Positions 45,462-54,281 of a stretch of 64,000 nucleotides of DNA are shown piece by piece (the first letter of the stretch is position 1; each line of letters opens with the position of its first letter). Made by a program: the position numbers and the translations under genes. The notes under the pieces were generated by a model. It made no database searches, was not told the DNA's origin, and was given only the letters and a program-made list of their open reading frames with translations. The stretch lies in assembly GCF_019219825.1 (NCBI RefSeq), contig NZ_JAHUXH010000011.1, forward strand, positions 62,001-126,000, given 5' to 3'. The stretch is from Streptomyces sp. TRM70350 (lineage in GTDB: Bacteria; Actinomycetota; Actinomycetes; Streptomycetales; Streptomycetaceae).

Positions 45462-47336
45462 GTGAGCGACACACAGACCTTGATCGAGAACCGTCCGCCG
45501 TCCGTCGCGGGCCTCTTCCTGGAGCGCGTTTCGGCCACCCCGGACGCCGACGCCTTCCGCTATCCGGTCCCGCCCGCCTCGGGGCAGGGCCCGGACGACT
45601 GGAAGTCGCTGAGCTGGGCGCAGGCCGCCGAGCGGGTGTACGCGATCGCGGCCGGGCTGATCGAGCTGGGCGTCCAGCCGGAGCAGCGGGTCGCGCTGGC
45701 CTCCGCCACCCGGATCGAGTGGATCCTCGCCGACCTCGGCATCATGTGCGCGGGCGCGGCCACCACCACGATCTACCCGCAGACCAACGCCGACGAGTCG
45801 GCGTACATCCTCGCCGACTCCGGCAGCCGCGTGCTCATCGCGGAGAACGCCGAGCAGCTGGCCAAGGCGCAGGAGAAGCGCGCCGAGCTGCCCGATCTCA
45901 CGCATGTCGTGGTCATCGACGCGGAGGGCGTGGAAACCGGCGACTGGGTGCTCAGCCTCGCCGAGCTGGAGTCCCGGGGCGCCGCCCGGCTGGAGAAGGA
46001 CCCCACCCTGGTCAAGGACCGGGTCGCCGCGATCACCAAGGACCAGCTGGCCACCCTGATCTACACCTCCGGTACGACCGGCCGGCCCAAGGGTGTCCGC
46101 CTGCCGCACGACAACTGGTCGTACATGGCGAAGGCGATCGCCGCGACCGGGCTGCTCGGTCCGGACGACGTGCAGTACCTGTGGCTGCCGCTCGCGCACG
46201 TCTTCGGCAAGGTGCTGACCTCCGGGCACATCGAGGTCGGGCACATCACCGCCGTCGACGGCCGGGTCGACAAGATCATCGAGAATCTGCCGGTGGTGCA
46301 GCCGACGTACATGGCGGCCGTGCCGCGGATCTTCGAGAAGGTCTACAACGGCGTCGCCGCGAAGGCCCGGGCCGGTGGCCCCGCCAAGTACAAGATCTTC
46401 CAGTGGGCGGTGGGCGTCGCGCGCGAGTACGCCAAGGTCACGCAGGACAACTTCCGCCGCACCGGGACCCGCACCGCGCCGTTCGGGCTCGCCGCCAAGC
46501 ACAAGGTGGCCGACGTGCTCGTCTACTCCAAGCTGCGGGAGGCCTTCGGCGGGCGGCTGCGGGCGTGTGTGTCGGGGTCGGTGGCCCTGGCGCCGGAGAT
46601 CGGGTACTTCTTCTCCGGTGCCGGCATCCACATCCTGGAGGGGTACGGACTGACCGAGTCCTCCGCGGCGTCCTTCGTCAACCCCGGTGAGGCGTACCGG
46701 ACCGGCACGGTCGGCAAGCCGCTGCCCGGGACCGAGGTGCGGATCGCGGAGGACGGCGAGATCCTGCTGCGCGGGCCCGGGATCATGGAGGGGTACCACG
46801 GGCTGCCCGAGAAGACGGCGGAAGTGCTGGAGCCGGACGGCTGGTTCCACACCGGGGACATCGGGGAGCTGTCGCCCGACGGGTATCTGCGGATCACCGA
46901 CCGGAAGAAGGACCTGTTCAAGACCTCGGGCGGAAAGTACGTCGCGCCGACCGAGATCGAGGGCGCCTTCAAGTCGGTGTGCCCGTACGTGTCCAACATC
47001 CTGGTGCACGGGGCCGACCGGAACTTCTGCACCGCTCTCATCGCGCTCGACGAGGCGTCGATCATGCAGTGGGCGAACGAGAACGGGCTGGAGGGGAAGT
47101 CGTACGCCGAGGTGGTGGCCGCGCCGGCGACCGTGAAGATGGTCGAGGGGTATGTGCAGCAGCTGAACGCGGGGCTTCAGCGGTGGCAGACGATCAAGAA
47201 GTTCCGGCTGCTGCCGCGGGACCTCGATGTGGAGCACGGGGAGATCACGCCGAGTCTGAAGCTGAAGCGGCCGGTGGTGGAGCGGGAGTACCAGCATCTG
47301 CTGGATGAGATGTACGCGGGGACGCGCGAAGCGTAG
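45462..47336 (+). CDS. Long-chain acyl-CoA synthetase
   Basis: 624 residues from GTG 45462, which has GGAGG 6 nt upstream; an in-frame start at 45390 does not. AMP-forming ligase motifs: LIYTSGTTGRPKGVRLPHDN (P-loop), YGLTESSAASF, GWFHTGDIGEL, ITDRKKDLFKTSGGKYVAP. Activates fatty acids to acyl-CoA (FadD15-like). A palindromic operator candidate lies in the upstream region. Confidence 0.95.
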   Translation: MSDTQTLIENRPPSVAGLFLERVSATPDADAFRYPVPPASGQGPDDWKSLSWAQAAERVYAIAAGLIELGVQPEQRVALASATRIEWILADLGIMCAGAATTTIYPQTNADESAYILADSGSRVLIAENAEQLAKAQEKRAELPDLTHVVVIDAEGVETGDWVLSLAELESRGAARLEKDPTLVKDRVAAITKDQLATLIYTSGTTGRPKGVRLPHDNWSYMAKAIAATGLLGPDDVQYLWLPLAHVFGKVLTSGHIEVGHITAVDGRVDKIIENLPVVQPTYMAAVPRIFEKVYNGVAAKARAGGPAKYKIFQWAVGVAREYAKVTQDNFRRTGTRTAPFGLAAKHKVADVLVYSKLREAFGGRLRACVSGSVALAPEIGYFFSGAGIHILEGYGLTESSAASFVNPGEAYRTGTVGKPLPGTEVRIAEDGEILLRGPGIMEGYHGLPEKTAEVLEPDGWFHTGDIGELSPDGYLRITDRKKDLFKTSGGKYVAPTEIEGAFKSVCPYVSNILVHGADRNFCTALIALDEASIMQWANENGLEGKSYAEVVAAPATVKMVEGYVQQLNAGLQRWQTIKKFRLLPRDLDVEHGEITPSLKLKRPVVEREYQHLLDEMYAGTREA

Positions 47337-47555
47337 GGGCTGCTGAGGGGATGTGCGGCTGGCCGTTGTGTGTGGCCGGCCGCAAATCCTCGCGCCCCTG
47401 GGTGGGTCAGGGCGTCCTTCGTTTGTTAGTTGGCGTCTTCTGGCCGAAATTGGCCACTTCCGTAACTCGGCGCTTATGTGTGGGGTCTGTCTGTCACCCT
47501 GTCGGCATTGATCGAGGCGTAGTCGTCTTCGTCCGAGCCGCTCGGGGAGCTGTAG

Positions 47556-50195
47556 ATGGGGGCCGTTCCGGCGCAACGGGAGTCCGTATCCCTGTCCCTT
47601 GTCTCCGTGCGCCCCGGCGCACAGGTGCGCGCCGCGCTGAACGGGAGCCCGCTCGCGCCGGGTGCCGCCCGGGGACTGCTGCGCGCGGCGTTCCAGGAGT
47701 GGACCGGCCTCGGGCTGCCCGGCGCCGAGCGGCTCACCGACCGGCTGGCCCATGACGCCATGGTCGTGTTGAGCGAGCTGGTCACGAACGCCGTCGTGCA
47801 CGCCGGTACCGATGTCGAGCTGGTCTGCCGGCTGGAGCCGGACTCCGGCGCCGTCGTCGTGGAGGTCTGCGACCACCACCCCTCGCGGCCGCCCCGGGAC
47901 GGGGAGCGCGAAGCGGCGTACGAGACCCCGGAGTACGGGCGCGGGCTGCGTCTCGTCGCCGCGCTCTCCGAGGCCTGGGGCGTGACCTATCGGCGGGGCG
48001 CCAAGACGGTGTGGGCGCGGGTGTCCGCCGAGGTGTGTCCGGAGGCGGAGGCCGAGGGGTACGACCCCGAGCGCACGGGCTTCTTCGGCGCCGAGTTCCT
48101 CGCGCCCGGGCCCCATCGGGCCGAGCGCGACCGGGACTGGCTCGGCCGGGGCGCGCTGTCCTTCCTCGCCGAGGCCTCCGACTTGCTCGCCGGACAGCTC
48201 GACGAGGACCTCGTCGCCGCGCTCACCGGCCAGCTGATCGTGCCCCGGCTGGCGGACTGGTGTGCGGTGTGGCTGGAGGACGAGGTCCTGGGCGGCAGGG
48301 CCGGGTGGGGCGAGGGCGGACCGCGGCTGGCGCGGGTGTGGCACACCAGCGAGGAGCGGATCGAGGAACTCCGACGCTGCCTGGAGAAGGAACCGCCGCG
48401 GGTGGAGGACGGACTGACGCCCTCGGGGCCGGTGCCCTATCCGTGGCCTGGGGACCCCGGGGCCGACAGCTCGCTCGGCGAGGGGGCGTGGCCTGGGGGC
48501 CCGGGCCGTGGCGGTCGGGGCCACGATCACGCGGGGCAGGGCGTCCCGGGGCCCGGCAGCCCTGGCCCTGTCAGTCCGGGCCCCGGCGTCCCGGGCACCA
48601 ACGGTCCGGGCCCTGGCGTGCTGGGATCCGGCGATCCGGGTCGGGGGCATGTGGGCCAGGGCGTCCCGGGCCCTCGCGATTGCGGCCATGGCGATCCGGG
48701 CCCCGATCACGCCGCCCAGGGCGTCCCGGGCCCTGGCAATCCGGGCCCCGGCCACGCGGCGCAGGGCATCGCGGGCCCCGGCGTTCCGGGCCGCGGTATC
48801 CCGGGCACCAGTGGTCCGGGCCCTGGCGTGCTGGGATCCGGCGATCCGGGTCGGGGGCATGTGGGCCAGGGCGTCCCGGGCCCTCGCGATTGCGGCCATG
48901 GCGATCCGGGCCCCGATCACGCCGCCCAGGGCGTCCCGGGCCCTGGCAATCCGGGCCCCGGCCACGCGGCGCAGGGCATCGCGGGCCCCGGCGTCCCGGA
49001 CCCTGGCAATCCGGGCCCCGGCCACGCGGCCCAGGGCATCGCGGGCCCCGGCGTCCCGGGCCCCGGCCACGCGGCCCAGGGCGTCCAGGGCCCCGGCGTC
49101 CCGGACCCCGGCAATCCGGACCCCGGCCACCCAGAGATCGGCAACCCGCCCCCGGCCACCCCACCCCCGGACCGCCCCTGGCCCCAGCAACCGCACGCTG
49201 ACGCCGAGGGGCCCGGCGTCTCCGGCGCGGCCGAAGGGGGCGCCGGTGGTACGGCCCTGTCGTATCGGCTCGTCGCCGGGGGGCAGCCGCTCGGTTCGCT
49301 TGTTATCGGGCGGGCCGGAGGCGAGGGTTTCCCGGACGAGATCACCGGGCTCGTCGAGGATCTGAGCCGTCGGGTGGCGCTGGCCATCGGGGCGGCCCGG
49401 CAGTACGCCCGGCAGGCCACCATCAGCGCCGTACTCCAGCGCGGCCTGCTGCCCGGCGCGGTCGCGCAGATCCCCGGCGTGCGCAGCGCCCTCGTGTACG
49501 AGCCCTGCGACAAGGGCGGGCCCAGCGGCGACTTCTACGACGTCTTCCCGGCCGGCCACGGACGCTGGTGCTTCGCCGTCGGTGACGTCCAGGGCAAGGG
49601 ACCCGAGGCCGCCGTCGTCATCGGGCTGGCCCGCCCCTGGCTGCGGCTGCTCGCCCGCGAGGGCTACCGCGTCGCCGACGTCCTCGACCGCCTCAACCAG
49701 CTCCTCCTCGACGACGCCACGGAGGCCGCCGACGCCGCCGCCCGCGCCCTGGTCGGCCCCGCCGGTCCGGGCGACGGCCCGCAGACCCGCTTCCTCTCCC
49801 TCCTCTACGGCGAACTCGCCCCCTTCGACGGCGGCGTCCGCTGCACCCTCGCCTCCGCCGGGCATCCGCTGCCGCTGCTCCTCGGGCCCGACGGCGACGT
49901 CCGCACGGCCGCGCGGCCGCAGACCCTGCTCGGGGTCGTCGAGGACGAGACGTACACCAGCGAGAGCTTCGAGCTGCGGCCCGGCGACACCCTGCTGTGC
50001 GTCACGGACGGGGTGACCGAGCGGCGCAGTGGCTCGCGCCAGTTCGACGACGGGGACGGGCTGGCGGCGGCGCTGTCGGGGTGTGCGGGGATGAGCGCCG
50101 AGCTGATCGCCGAGCGGATCAGGCAGTTGGTGCACGAGTTCGGCGGACGGCCGCCGGAGGACGATCTCGCGCTGCTGGTCCTGCAAGCGGAGTGA
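47556..50195 (+). CDS. SpoIIE/PP2C-type phosphatase with HATPase, GAF-like and elastin-like repeat regions
   Basis: 879 residues; ATG with GGGGAG 6 nt upstream. N-terminal RsbW-like HATPase (ELVTNAVVHAGTDVEL, YGRGLRLVAALSEAWGV), then a GAF-like sensor (~190-290), split by ~210 residues of GxPGx pentapeptides, resuming at TALSYRLVAGGQPLG, and a C-terminal SpoIIE phosphatase (GGPSGDFYDVFPAGHGRWCFAVGDVQGKG is the metal-binding core; RPEDDLALLVL-like end PPEDDLALLVLQ). It should control an anti-sigma/anti-anti-sigma switch by both kinase-like binding and dephosphorylation. Partner unknown. Confidence 0.9.
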   Translation: MGAVPAQRESVSLSLVSVRPGAQVRAALNGSPLAPGAARGLLRAAFQEWTGLGLPGAERLTDRLAHDAMVVLSELVTNAVVHAGTDVELVCRLEPDSGAVVVEVCDHHPSRPPRDGEREAAYETPEYGRGLRLVAALSEAWGVTYRRGAKTVWARVSAEVCPEAEAEGYDPERTGFFGAEFLAPGPHRAERDRDWLGRGALSFLAEASDLLAGQLDEDLVAALTGQLIVPRLADWCAVWLEDEVLGGRAGWGEGGPRLARVWHTSEERIEELRRCLEKEPPRVEDGLTPSGPVPYPWPGDPGADSSLGEGAWPGGPGRGGRGHDHAGQGVPGPGSPGPVSPGPGVPGTNGPGPGVLGSGDPGRGHVGQGVPGPRDCGHGDPGPDHAAQGVPGPGNPGPGHAAQGIAGPGVPGRGIPGTSGPGPGVLGSGDPGRGHVGQGVPGPRDCGHGDPGPDHAAQGVPGPGNPGPGHAAQGIAGPGVPDPGNPGPGHAAQGIAGPGVPGPGHAAQGVQGPGVPDPGNPDPGHPEIGNPPPATPPPDRPWPQQPHADAEGPGVSGAAEGGAGGTALSYRLVAGGQPLGSLVIGRAGGEGFPDEITGLVEDLSRRVALAIGAARQYARQATISAVLQRGLLPGAVAQIPGVRSALVYEPCDKGGPSGDFYDVFPAGHGRWCFAVGDVQGKGPEAAVVIGLARPWLRLLAREGYRVADVLDRLNQLLLDDATEAADAAARALVGPAGPGDGPQTRFLSLLYGELAPFDGGVRCTLASAGHPLPLLLGPDGDVRTAARPQTLLGVVEDETYTSESFELRPGDTLLCVTDGVTERRSGSRQFDDGDGLAAALSGCAGMSAELIAERIRQLVHEFGGRPPEDDLALLVLQAE
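48518..49130 (+). repeat. Elastin-like pentapeptide repeat tract with a 210-bp duplication
   Basis: Coding repeats of 15 bp (GVPGP, GNPGP, GHAAQ, GIAGP, GDPGR). A block at 48590-48784 recurs almost unchanged at 48800-48994, offset 210 bp = 14 pentapeptides; only two bases differ at the start. Points to recent unequal crossing-over or slippage. Confidence 0.85.
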
Positions 50196-50222
50196 CGCGC
50201 CGCGTACGGGACAATGGAGGAC

Positions 50223-51455
50223 ATGCCTTCCGCACTTCCCGACGGCGAGCCCGTCCCCCACGACGGCGCGCTGCCCCCGGCCGCGCTCGCCGGGGCGGCG
50301 GACCGACCCCTCGGGTTCTATCTGCACGTCCCGTACTGCGCGACCCGCTGCGGCTACTGCGACTTCAACACCTACACGGCGACCGAGCTGCGCGGCACGG
50401 GCGGGGTGCTCGCCTCCCGCGACAACTACGCCGACACGCTGATCGACGAGATCCGGCTGGCCCGCGAGGTGCTCGGCGACGATCCGCGCGAGGTCCGGAC
50501 GGTCTTCGTCGGCGGCGGTACGCCGACACTGCTGGCCGCGGACGACCTCGTACGGATGCTGGGGGCGATCCGGGAGGAGTTCGGGCTGGCGGCGGACGCC
50601 GAGGTCACGACGGAGGCCAATCCCGAGTCGGTCGACCCGGCGTATCTCGCGGCCCTGCGGAAGGGCGGCTTCAACCGGGTGTCCTTCGGGATGCAGAGCG
50701 CGAAGCAGCATGTGCTGAAGGTCCTGGACCGGACCCACACCCCCGGCCGCCCTGAGGCGTGCGTCGCGGAGGCCCGCGCCGCGGGCTTCGAGCACGTCAA
50801 CCTCGACCTGATCTACGGCACACCGGGGGAGTCCGACGACGACTGGCGGACCTCGCTGGACGCGGCGCTGGGGGCTGGGCCGGACCACATCAGCGCGTAC
50901 GCGCTGATCGTCGAGGAGGGCACGCAGCTGGCTCGGCGCATCCGCCGGGGCGAGGTGCCGATGACGGACGACGACGTGCACGCCGACCGGTACCTGATCG
51001 CGGAGGAACGGCTCTCCGGGGCCGGTTTCGAGTGGTACGAGGTGTCCAACTGGGCCACCTCGGACGCCGCCCGCTGCCTGCACAACGAGCTGTACTGGCG
51101 CGGCGCCGACTGGTGGGGCGCGGGGCCCGGCGCGCACAGCCATGTCGGGGGCGTGCGGTGGTGGAACGTGAAGCATCCGGGGGCGTACGCGGCGGCACTG
51201 GCGGCGGGGAAGTCCCCGGGCGCGGGCCGCGAGCTGCTGTCCGCCGAGGACCGGAGGGTGGAGCGCATCCTGCTGGAGCTGCGGCTGCGGGACGGGGCAC
51301 CGCTCGGCCTGCTCCGGGAGGAGGGCCTCAGGGCATCCCGCAGGGCGCTGTCCGAGGGGCTCCTTCAGCAGGTGCCGTACGAGGAGGGGCGTGCCGTGCT
51401 GACCTTGCAGGGGCGGTTGCTGGCCGATGCGGTGGTGCGGGACCTGGTGGACTGA
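50223..51455 (+). CDS. hemW: Heme chaperone HemW (radical SAM, HemN-like)
   Basis: 410 residues from ATG 50223. Radical-SAM cluster CATRCGYC (Cys39, Cys43, Cys46), FVGGGTPTLL, TTEANPESVD, NRVSFGMQSA, DLIYGTPGESDDDW. It has the CxxxCxxC without the extra Cys of coproporphyrinogen dehydrogenase HemN, so heme insertion rather than oxidation is expected. In most genomes it sits next to lepA and hrcA, as here. Confidence 0.94.
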   Translation: MPSALPDGEPVPHDGALPPAALAGAADRPLGFYLHVPYCATRCGYCDFNTYTATELRGTGGVLASRDNYADTLIDEIRLAREVLGDDPREVRTVFVGGGTPTLLAADDLVRMLGAIREEFGLAADAEVTTEANPESVDPAYLAALRKGGFNRVSFGMQSAKQHVLKVLDRTHTPGRPEACVAEARAAGFEHVNLDLIYGTPGESDDDWRTSLDAALGAGPDHISAYALIVEEGTQLARRIRRGEVPMTDDDVHADRYLIAEERLSGAGFEWYEVSNWATSDAARCLHNELYWRGADWWGAGPGAHSHVGGVRWWNVKHPGAYAAALAAGKSPGAGRELLSAEDRRVERILLELRLRDGAPLGLLREEGLRASRRALSEGLLQQVPYEEGRAVLTLQGRLLADAVVRDLVD

Positions 51456-51505
51456 AGCCCTGAGCAGGGGCTGTAAGACGCCCTGAGCAGTGACCGCAAG
51501 ACGCC

Positions 51506-52321
51506 CTACGCGGGTGCGGTGACGAAGTCAATCAGCTCCTCGACCCTTCCCAGCAGCTCCGGTTCCAGGTCCTTGTACGACCGCACCCGCCCCAGAATCC
51601 CCCGCCACGCCTCCCCGGTGTTCTCCGGCCACCCCAACGCCCGGCACACCCCCGCCTTCCAGTCCTCCCCGCGCGGCACCCGCGGCCACCCCGCGATCCC
51701 CAGCGACGACGGCCTCACCGCCTCCCAGATGTCGATGTACGGGTGGCCCACCACCAGCGCGTGCTCGCTCGTCACCGCCTGTGCGATCCGCCACTCCTTC
51801 GTGCCCGGCACCAGGTGGTCCACCAGGACGCCCAGCCGCGCGTCCGGGCCCGGCGCGAAATCGGCCACGATCGACGGAAGGTCGTCCACGCCCTCCAGGT
51901 ACTCCACGACCACGCCCTCGATACGCAGGTCGTCGCCCCAGACCTTCTCGACCAGCTCGGCGTCGTGCCGACCCTCGACGTAGATACGGCCGGCGCGGGC
52001 CACGCGCGCGCGTGCGCCGGGGACGGCGACCGAACCGGAGGCGGTGCGGGTGGGACGTGCCGGAGCCGAAGCAGACGGCCGTACGAGGGTCACCACCTTG
52101 CCCTCCAGCAGAAAACCCCGCGGCTCCAGCGGGAACACCCGGTGCTTGCCGAAGCGGTCCTCCAGCGTCACCGTGCCCGCCTCGCAGCGGATCACCGCGC
52201 CGCAGAAACCGGTGCCGGGCTCCTCGACCACCAGACCGGGCTCCGCGGGGACCTCCGGGGCGGGCTGCTTCGGCTTCTTCCACGGCGGGGTCAGGTCCGG
52301 AGAATACTGGCGCATTCGCAT
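51506..52321 (-). CDS. DUF3097 protein
   Basis: 271 residues. N-terminal TxxPPWKKPK-like segment, a beta domain (GAVIRCEAGTVTLEDRFGK), then a TOPRIM-like core (AGRIYVEGRHDAELVEKVWG, VDHLVPGTKEWRI, HALVVGHPYIDIWEAV). The acidic pattern E...DHLxxG resembles TOPRIM nucleases/primases but activity is unproven. Known as an actinobacterial conserved gene near hrcA-dnaJ. Confidence 0.9.
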   Translation of the reverse strand: MRMRQYSPDLTPPWKKPKQPAPEVPAEPGLVVEEPGTGFCGAVIRCEAGTVTLEDRFGKHRVFPLEPRGFLLEGKVVTLVRPSASAPARPTRTASGSVAVPGARARVARAGRIYVEGRHDAELVEKVWGDDLRIEGVVVEYLEGVDDLPSIVADFAPGPDARLGVLVDHLVPGTKEWRIAQAVTSEHALVVGHPYIDIWEAVRPSSLGIAGWPRVPRGEDWKAGVCRALGWPENTGEAWRGILGRVRSYKDLEPELLGRVEELIDFVTAPA

Positions 52322-52344
52322 GACGATATGGACAGGTCGCTACG

Positions 52345-53079
52345 TCATCCGGGCGACACGCCGAATCGGGCGGCCAGGGCGTCGCGCTGGCGCCGTACGA
52401 ACGCCGCGTCCACCACCGCTCCGTGACCGGGCACGTACAGCGCGTCCTCGCCGCCGAAGCTCACCAGCCGGTCCAGCGCGTCCGGCCAGTGCGACGGCAC
52501 CGCGTCCGGGCCCGCCTGCGGTTCACCGGACTCCTCGACCAGGTCGCCGCAGAAGACCACCTCGGGCTCACCCGGCACGAGGACCGCCAGGTCGTACGCC
52601 GTGTGCGCCGGGCCCACGTTCGCCAGCAGGACCTGGCGGCCGGGGCCCAGGTCGAGGGTCCACTCGCCGGAGACGAGGTGGCGGGGCGGGACCAGGGTGT
52701 CGGCCGCCTCCTGGGCCGCCGCGGCGTCGAGGCCGTGATGGACGGCGTCCGCGCGGAGTTCCTCACGGCCGCGCCGGCCGCCGAGCACGGCGTCGATGCC
52801 GACCGCGCCGAAGACCTCCGCCCCGGCGAAGGCCGCCGCGCCGAGGACGTGGTCGAAGTGGGGGTGGGTGAGCGCGAGATGGGTCACACGGTGACCGGCG
52901 AGCGCCTCCGCCTGCGCCCGCAGCCGTGCCCCCTCCGCGAGGCTCGACCCCGCGTCGATCAGCAGCGCCGCGCCGCGTCCCACCACCAGCCCCACCGTGC
53001 AGTCCCAGCCGGGCAGGCGACACCGCCCGGCACCGGCCGCCAGCCGCTCCCAGCCCACCTCTTCCCAAGTCACGCTCAT
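52345..53079 (-). CDS. MBL-fold metallo-hydrolase
   Basis: 244 residues. Metal ligands: LTHPHFDHVLGA (HxHxDH form with Pro/Phe spacing), later His in NVGPAHTAYD, Asp in VVFCGDL, and the C-terminal VPGHGAVVD. Substrate unknown; could be a thioester or lactone hydrolase. Same strand as the DUF3097 gene, 23 bp apart, so likely an operon. Confidence 0.9.
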   Translation of the reverse strand: MSVTWEEVGWERLAAGAGRCRLPGWDCTVGLVVGRGAALLIDAGSSLAEGARLRAQAEALAGHRVTHLALTHPHFDHVLGAAAFAGAEVFGAVGIDAVLGGRRGREELRADAVHHGLDAAAAQEAADTLVPPRHLVSGEWTLDLGPGRQVLLANVGPAHTAYDLAVLVPGEPEVVFCGDLVEESGEPQAGPDAVPSHWPDALDRLVSFGGEDALYVPGHGAVVDAAFVRRQRDALAARFGVSPG

Positions 53080-53154
53080 ACAGCGACGCTAGGCCCTGTC
53101 GCCCCGTTCCCGCCTGCCGTACGCCCCACCCGGCACGACCTCGCGGGACCGGCC

Positions 53155-53185
53155 TTGCCCGGGGCGTACCCGACGGCCGTACACT
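53155..53185 (+). promoter_or_regulatory. hrcA promoter (TTGCCC-N19-TACACT)
   Basis: -35 TTGCCC at 53155-53160 and -10 TACACT at 53180-53185. The CIRCE operator begins 12 bp after the -10, covering the transcription start. Confidence 0.6.
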
Positions 53186-53197
53186 GGGCCGGTAAGG

Positions 53198-53224
53198 CTG
53201 GCACTCGCGTGCGTCGAGTGCCAG
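53198..53224. promoter_or_regulatory. CIRCE operator (HrcA-binding site)
   Basis: CTGGCACTC-N9-GAGTGCCAG, a perfect inverted repeat with the canonical 9-bp spacer. HrcA binds it as a dimer and shuts off hrcA-dnaJ in the absence of heat shock. Confidence 0.95.
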
Positions 53225-53264
53225 GGGGAGCGCCAAGGGGACGACGTACTGGAGGTGTGCGCGG

Positions 53265-54281
53265 ATGCTCAGTGAACGAAGGCTCCAGGTACTGCGCGCG
53301 ATCGTCCAGGACTACGTCGGTACCGAGGAGCCGGTCGGTTCCAAGGCGCTCACCGAGCGGCACAGCCTCGGCGTCTCCCCGGCGACCGTCCGCAACGACA
53401 TGGCGGCCCTGGAGGACGAGGGATACATCGCCCAGCCGCACACCAGCGCCGGGCGCATCCCGACCGACAAGGGCTACCGGCTCTTCGTCGACAAGCTGGC
53501 CGAGGTCAAGCCGCTGACCGCGCCGGAGCGGCGCGCGATCCAGAACTTCCTCGACGGCGCCGTCGACCTGGACGACGTGGTGACCCGGACCGTACGGCTG
53601 CTCGCGCAGCTCACGCGGCAGGTCGCCGTCGTGCAGTACCCGTCGCTGACCCGGTCCACCGTGCGGCACGTGGAGCTGCTGTCGCTGGCACCCGCGCGCG
53701 TGATGCTGGTGCTGATCACGGACACCGGGCGGGTGGAGCAGCGGATGGTCGACTGCCCGGCGCCGTTCGGCGAGGCGTCGCTGGCGGATCTGCGGGCGCG
53801 GCTGAACAGCCGGGTCGCGGGCCGCCGCTTCACGGATGTGCCGCAGTTGGTGCAGGATCTGCCGGAGGCCTTCGAGGCGGAGGACCGCGGCACGGTCCAG
53901 ACGGTGCTCTCCACCCTGCTGGAGACGCTCGTCGAAGAGACGGAGGAGCGGCTGGTGATCGGCGGTACGGCCAATCTCACCCGCTTCGCACATGACTTCC
54001 CCCTCACCATCCGGCCGGTGCTGGAGGCGCTGGAGGAGCAGGTCGTGCTCCTCAAGTTGCTGGGCGAGGCGAAGGATTCGGGCATGACCGTGCGCATCGG
54101 GCACGAGAACGCCCATGAGGGACTCAACTCCACGTCGGTGGTGTCGGTCGGCTACGGTTCGGGCGGCGAGGCAGTCGCCAAGCTCGGCGTGGTCGGACCG
54201 ACCCGCATGGATTACCCGGGAACGATGGGAGCGGTACGCGCAGTGGCACGGTACGTCGGACAGATCCTGGCGGAGTCGTAA
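53265..54281 (+). CDS. hrcA: Heat-inducible transcription repressor HrcA
   Basis: 338 residues, ATG with GGAGG upstream. Winged-helix N-terminus (YVGTEEPVGSKAL, GVSPATVRNDMAALEDEGYI), GAF-like dimerisation domain, conserved C-terminus (VGYGSGGEAVAKLGVVGPTRMDYPG). Represses its own operon through the CIRCE site upstream. Confidence 0.97.
   Translation: MLSERRLQVLRAIVQDYVGTEEPVGSKALTERHSLGVSPATVRNDMAALEDEGYIAQPHTSAGRIPTDKGYRLFVDKLAEVKPLTAPERRAIQNFLDGAVDLDDVVTRTVRLLAQLTRQVAVVQYPSLTRSTVRHVELLSLAPARVMLVLITDTGRVEQRMVDCPAPFGEASLADLRARLNSRVAGRRFTDVPQLVQDLPEAFEAEDRGTVQTVLSTLLETLVEETEERLVIGGTANLTRFAHDFPLTIRPVLEALEEQVVLLKLLGEAKDSGMTVRIGHENAHEGLNSTSVVSVGYGSGGEAVAKLGVVGPTRMDYPGTMGAVRAVARYVGQILAES

Noticed and set aside
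48518..49130. Collagen-like GXY repeat
   Set aside because: Period is five residues (GxPGx), not three.
45366..51176. 1936-aa open frame on the minus strand
   Set aside because: It is antisense to three clear genes (acyl-CoA synthetase, phosphatase, hemW); high G+C leaves few stops. No domain pattern.
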